Source: Lysobacter sp. Root690 | Lineage (GTDB): Bacteria; Pseudomonadota; Gammaproteobacteria; Xanthomonadales; Xanthomonadaceae | Direction: 5' to 3' | Assembly: GCF_001427785.1 (NCBI RefSeq) | Contig: NZ_LMHM01000001.1 | Span: forward strand, 851,540-915,539 | DNA: 64,000 nt | Part shown: positions 60,604 through 64,000 of the stretch, in pieces | Numbering within the stretch: the first letter of the stretch is position 1 | Layout of the letters: every line of letters starts with the position of its first letter | Notes under the pieces: model-generated | Told to the model about the DNA's origin: nothing | The model's database searches: none | What the model saw: the letters and a program-made list of their open reading frames with translations, nothing else | Position numbers and translations under genes: made by a program

Positions 60604-63600
60604 TCACTTGCCCGGCTTATCGGCAGGGGCTGCCGGGTCGTTGCTGATGTCGACGCGCAGGTGCTGGCGCAGCTCCGGAGTGGCGTGGGCGACGATCGCC
60701 TCGAACACCGCCCGCGTGCGGCGCATGCCGAGCGCGACGTTGTATTCGTCCGAAGCGCGCAGATCGGTGTGGCCGGTGATGACCACGCGTGTCCCACGCA
60801 ATTGCTCCAGCGCCGCGGCCACCTTGGCGATCACCGGCAGATACCTGGGCTTGATCGTCGCCTTGTCGGTATCGAACAGCACCGTGCCCAGCAGCGGCCA
60901 CTCGGCGAAACCCACCACCATCGTGGCCGGGTCCTGCGGATCGGTGCGGACGCTGATCTGCAAGGCCTTGAACAGCTGCGGGTCGACCATGGTCTCCAGT
61001 GACTTGCGCACCGCCAGGGCACGGTCCATCGCCAGCGTCTCGTTCTCGCCGTTGGCGGTGATGACGATTTCGCCGCCACCGTACTGCTTGATCTTCGACG
61101 CCATGTTCTCGATCGCCGGCAGGTACTGCGGAGTGACCTGCGCGCTGGCCGGCGAGAACATCACCTCGCCGATCCGCATCTCGACCTGCTCCTGCCTGCC
61201 GGGGATTTCGCCCGGCGGCAGCTTGACGCCGAAGTCGAAGCGCACCGGGATGCCCGGAGTCAGACGCCGCACCAACGGGTTGTCGGTGGTGAACGTCGCG
61301 CCCGGAGGCAAGGTGGCCGGATCGACCTTGAGGATGAAGTTGCGGCCGCGTTCCCACGGACCGCCCGCCACGCCCTCGAGGTGGTAGCGGCCGAACTGGT
61401 CGGTTTCGATCAGCAGGCCTTCGACCGAGGCGATGCGCACGCCGGGAATGCCGCGTTCGTCGATGCCGTGATTGCTCACGATGTAGTCGACGCGGTAGCC
61501 CTCGGCGGTCTGCGCGACCTGGCGTTCGACCTTCGGCTCGGCGGCCGTGAGGTTCTTGGCCGCGTCGCCGCTGAGCTCGGTACGGGTGTTGCCGGCCGCG
61601 TCCATGCGCACGGTGATGCCCTGCGCCGTGGTCAGCGCGAAGCCGTCGTCGAACTTGGGTTCGCGCAGCGTCTGGCTGATCACCACGCGGTGGTCGGCGA
61701 CCGGATCGGCCTCGGACTGACGCGCGCTGATCTTGCCCAGGTCGATGCCGTGCAGCATCGGCGAGCTCGCATCGGGCTCGGGCTTGGCGCCTGCGCCGCG
61801 ATCGACCGTGGTCGAGTTGGCGACGTAGGCGTCGGCCGCGAAGCCGCCCTGCACGCGCACCCGGCTCAGGTCGGCCGAATCCTGCCAGCCGTCGCTATCG
61901 CGGTCGTCGAACACGGTGCCGACCAACAGCGATTCGTCGAGCAGCGGATCGGCGATCAGCTGCACTTCGGCGGTCGCCTCGTTCGACCGCACGTCGCCGT
62001 CCTCGGCGAAGGCGCGGTTGACGTGGGTACCGGGACGCACGCCGGCGCCGACCCGCAGCAGGTACATCACGGTCGCGCTCTCGCCGGCCTTGATGTCGAT
62101 CTGATCGACCTTGATCGGGTAGCTGCCAACCTGGCGGCCGCCGCCATCGCGATCGGCCACTTGCAGGCTGCCTTCGACCAGGGTGAAGCCGGCCGGCGGC
62201 GTGTCGGTCAAGGTCGCGTCGACCGTGTCGACCTGGCCGACGTTCTTGATCGTCAGCGTGTAGCGGACCAGGTCACCGATCTTCACGTCGCGCGGATTGG
62301 CCTGCTTGCTCACGAACAGATCGCTGCTCGCCTCGGGCTCGACCTGGACGATCGCGGCCGCGTTGGCGGTCGCGGTGCCGGTGGCGCCGCCGCCGACATT
62401 GCCGTAACGCGCGGTCACCTTGACCACGTTGTCCAGCGTGCCGCCGGCGTTGGCTTCCTCGCGGGTAATGGTGTGCGTGTAGGCGTTGCAGTCCGTGCTC
62501 GCGCCCGGCGCCAGCGAAGTCGCGCCGCAGCTCAACGTGGTGGCCGGATAGGTCTCCAGCACATCGCTGGTGGCCATGTCGTTGAGGGTGATGTTGCCGG
62601 TGTTGCTGATGCGCACCGCATAGGTGATCACGTCGCCGGCATTGCCCACGCCCTGCTTGCCTTCGTCCACGGTCAGGGTCGCGACCTTGACGATGGCCAC
62701 GGCCGGACGTGCCTCGATCGGCACGGTGACGGCGGGATGGCAGCGCGCTTCGGTCGAACCCGCCGGGCAGACGTTCGGCGTGCTGGTGCTCACCGTCGCG
62801 GTGTTCACCACCGAGCCGTTGTCGGCGTCGGCCTGCAGGACTTTGTAGGTGCCGGTCAGCACGCAGGTGCCGGTCGGCGCGACGCTGGCGCAGGCGATCG
62901 TGTTCGGCGTGATCCTGTCGTCGCTGACGACCACGTCGGTCAGATCGATGTTGCCGGTGTTGGTCGCGGTGACGGTGTAGGTCAGCGTGTCGCCCACGCT
63001 CACCCGTCCGTCGCCGTCCTCGTCGGCGTTGCCGGTCATGGCCTTGGCCGAGCTCAGATTCGGCATCTGGGTCACCGGCACGTCGACGCGCGGGTTGCAC
63101 TTCGGATCGGCCGAACCGCTCGGGCAGACCGGCTGGCCACCCGGCGGCGGCGTGTCGACCACCGTGGCGGCGTTGCGGATCGTGCCCGCGTTGGCGTCGG
63201 CCGGCGTGACCCGGTACGTGCCGGTCAGCGCGCAAGTCGCACCCGGCACCACGATCGCGCAGGTCGTCGTGTTCGGCGTGATCTTGTCGTCGGTCACCAC
63301 CACGTTGCCGAGATCGATGTTGCCGATGTTGGTCACGGTGATCGTGTAGCTCAGGGTATCGCCCACCGTCACCGAGCCGCTGCCGTCTTCGTCGGCGTTG
63401 CCGCTCATCGCCTTGGTCGAACGCAGCTCGCCGTTACGCGGCAGCGGGGTCTGGGTGGACGCGGGGCCCGAGGTCACCGGCGTTCCGCTGGGCGGCGTAC
63501 CGGTGGCGGTCGCGGTGTTGTCCGAGGTGCCGGCGTTCACTTCCTCCTGGGTGATGGTGTGGGTGCCGGTGCAGGTCGTGCTCGCATTCGGCGCCAGCGT

Positions 63601-64000
63601 GGTCGCGTTGCAGATTGCCGGCGCGTCCAGCTTGGCGTCGTTCACCACCACGTTGGTCAGGTTCACGTTGCCGGTGTTGGTGATCACGAAGGTGTAGCCG
63701 ATCGTGTCGCCCGCATCGGTCACGCTGGCGTTGGCGCCCAGGTTCGTGGTCGGCGCGCTCGCGGTCTTGGTTATGGTCAGCGCGGGGTTGACCACGACCG
63801 GATGGGTCGTGGTGCAGGACGTGCACTCCGGATCGGGATCACCGCCACCATTGCCCGTCACACTGTTGCCGACCGAGCCCGATGCATTGGCATTGATCGT
63901 GGTCGTGTAGCTGACCGCATAGGTGCCCGGAACGGTCCCGGCCGGCAAGGTGCAGACCACCGGACCGGTTCCCGTGCAGGTGTACGCACCCGGCGCGGTG
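60604..64000 (-). CDS. DUF11-repeat surface protein with double OmpA-like C-terminus, 5' end outside window
   Basis: The frame is open to the right edge, so the N-terminus is missing; 1132 codons including the stop are visible. The N-terminal two thirds consists of repeated DUF11-type beta-sandwich modules of about 85-110 residues with recurring VGDTLSYTITVTNIGNIDL, TNTGNIDLTDVVVSD and TPPPG motifs. A calcium-type spacer, FDDRDSDGWQDSADLS, follows. Near the C-terminus two OmpA-like segments carry VMFSPASAQVTPQYLP and VLFDTDKATIKPRYLP with VVITGHTDLRASDEYN, the peptidoglycan-binding signature. It is probably a cell-wall-anchored, surface-exposed adhesin-like protein, cotranscribed with the barrel protein. 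Confidence 0.8.
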   Translation of the reverse strand, partial: TAPGAYTCTGTGPVVCTLPAGTVPGTYAVSYTTTINANASGSVGNSVTGNGGGDPDPECTSCTTTHPVVVNPALTITKTASAPTTNLGANASVTDAGDTIGYTFVITNTGNVNLTNVVVNDAKLDAPAICNATTLAPNASTTCTGTHTITQEEVNAGTSDNTATATGTPPSGTPVTSGPASTQTPLPRNGELRSTKAMSGNADEDGSGSVTVGDTLSYTITVTNIGNIDLGNVVVTDDKITPNTTTCAIVVPGATCALTGTYRVTPADANAGTIRNAATVVDTPPPGGQPVCPSGSADPKCNPRVDVPVTQMPNLSSAKAMTGNADEDGDGRVSVGDTLTYTVTATNTGNIDLTDVVVSDDRITPNTIACASVAPTGTCVLTGTYKVLQADADNGSVVNTATVSTSTPNVCPAGSTEARCHPAVTVPIEARPAVAIVKVATLTVDEGKQGVGNAGDVITYAVRISNTGNITLNDMATSDVLETYPATTLSCGATSLAPGASTDCNAYTHTITREEANAGGTLDNVVKVTARYGNVGGGATGTATANAAAIVQVEPEASSDLFVSKQANPRDVKIGDLVRYTLTIKNVGQVDTVDATLTDTPPAGFTLVEGSLQVADRDGGGRQVGSYPIKVDQIDIKAGESATVMYLLRVGAGVRPGTHVNRAFAEDGDVRSNEATAEVQLIADPLLDESLLVGTVFDDRDSDGWQDSADLSRVRVQGGFAADAYVANSTTVDRGAGAKPEPDASSPMLHGIDLGKISARQSEADPVADHRVVISQTLREPKFDDGFALTTAQGITVRMDAAGNTRTELSGDAAKNLTAAEPKVERQVAQTAEGYRVDYIVSNHGIDERGIPGVRIASVEGLLIETDQFGRYHLEGVAGGPWERGRNFILKVDPATLPPGATFTTDNPLVRRLTPGIPVRFDFGVKLPPGEIPGRQEQVEMRIGEVMFSPASAQVTPQYLPAIENMASKIKQYGGGEIVITANGENETLAMDRALAVRKSLETMVDPQLFKALQISVRTDPQDPATMVVGFAEWPLLGTVLFDTDKATIKPRYLPVIAKVAAALEQLRGTRVVITGHTDLRASDEYNVALGMRRTRAVFEAIVAHATPELRQHLRVDISNDPAAPADKPGK

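Noticed and set aside
57443..61387. 1314-codon plus-strand frame opposite the barrel and DUF11/OmpA genes
   Set aside because: Spans two real minus-strand genes, has antisense-type composition and no ribosome-binding site.

Overview
The window is high-GC DNA packed with coding sequence, with frequent ATGA/GTGA start-stop overlaps. It carries dispersed palindromic repeats of the kind seen in Xanthomonadaceae and pseudomonads, and two NRPS loci beside OmpR-type regulators and large surface proteins. The most likely source is a Lysobacter-like member of the Xanthomonadaceae chromosome; this is inferred from gene content and style, not from a marker gene. No tRNA, rRNA, CRISPR array, integrase or transposase was seen.

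Layout. (1) 1-9277, minus strand: a tightly coupled eight-gene surface-glycan-type operon. In transcription order it holds a class II aldolase, a tandem nucleotidyltransferase, a GtrA-GT2 fusion, a small GDPD-like protein, a fusion of a polytopic membrane domain with a uridine-kinase/PRK-type kinase, a HAD phosphatase, a GT87-like membrane glycosyltransferase and a secreted CBM9/DUF5916-like protein cut by the window edge. (2) 9677-25187, plus strand: an NRPS cluster of three single-module synthetases (C-A-T, C-A-T, C-A-T-reductase), an EntS-like MFS exporter, a possible 36-residue peptide, an uncharacterised protein with a Lys-rich tail, a kynurenine 3-monooxygenase homologue and a small unknown protein. 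The predicted product is a reductively released (aldehyde, alcohol or imine) tripeptide-type molecule, with glycine the likely second residue. (3) 25252-31747: ordinary accessory genes, namely a C39-like peptidase, a MocR/GST divergent pair, a metallo-beta-lactamase-fold protein, a cupin, an ArsR/AHSA1 pair with a clear operator, and two unknown small genes. (4) 32504-35847: an RstAB-like two-component system, a TPR-like protein and a TetR regulator under a near-consensus Fur box. (5) 36747-43829: a second NRPS locus with one C-A-T-TE protein, a UGT-like glycosyltransferase and, after several hairpins, a patatin-like lipase. Its upstream region has an exact 21-bp direct repeat with a 41-bp period.

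(6) 44103-49029: an EptA-type phosphoethanolamine transferase and a PAP2 phosphatase, divergent from an OmpR/histidine-kinase pair, with three 15-bp tandem repeats in the shared upstream region; this looks like a lipid A/cationic-peptide resistance unit. (7) 49211-52559: EcsC-like protein, ADP-ribosylglycohydrolase, DUF3037 and HipA-like kinase, all on the minus strand. (8) 52585-55916: two LysR regulators, divergent from an azoreductase and a tautomerase. (9) 56373-64000: a ribbon-helix-helix-like protein and a pair of very large envelope proteins, an outer-membrane barrel-like protein and a DUF11-repeat protein with OmpA-like C-terminal domains that continues past the window.

The regions of most interest are the reductase-terminated NRPS cluster carrying a kynurenine monooxygenase, the single-module NRPS plus glycosyltransferase locus, and the glycan operon with its membrane-domain/kinase fusion. 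Substrate and product statements are inferences from motifs and neighbourhood.
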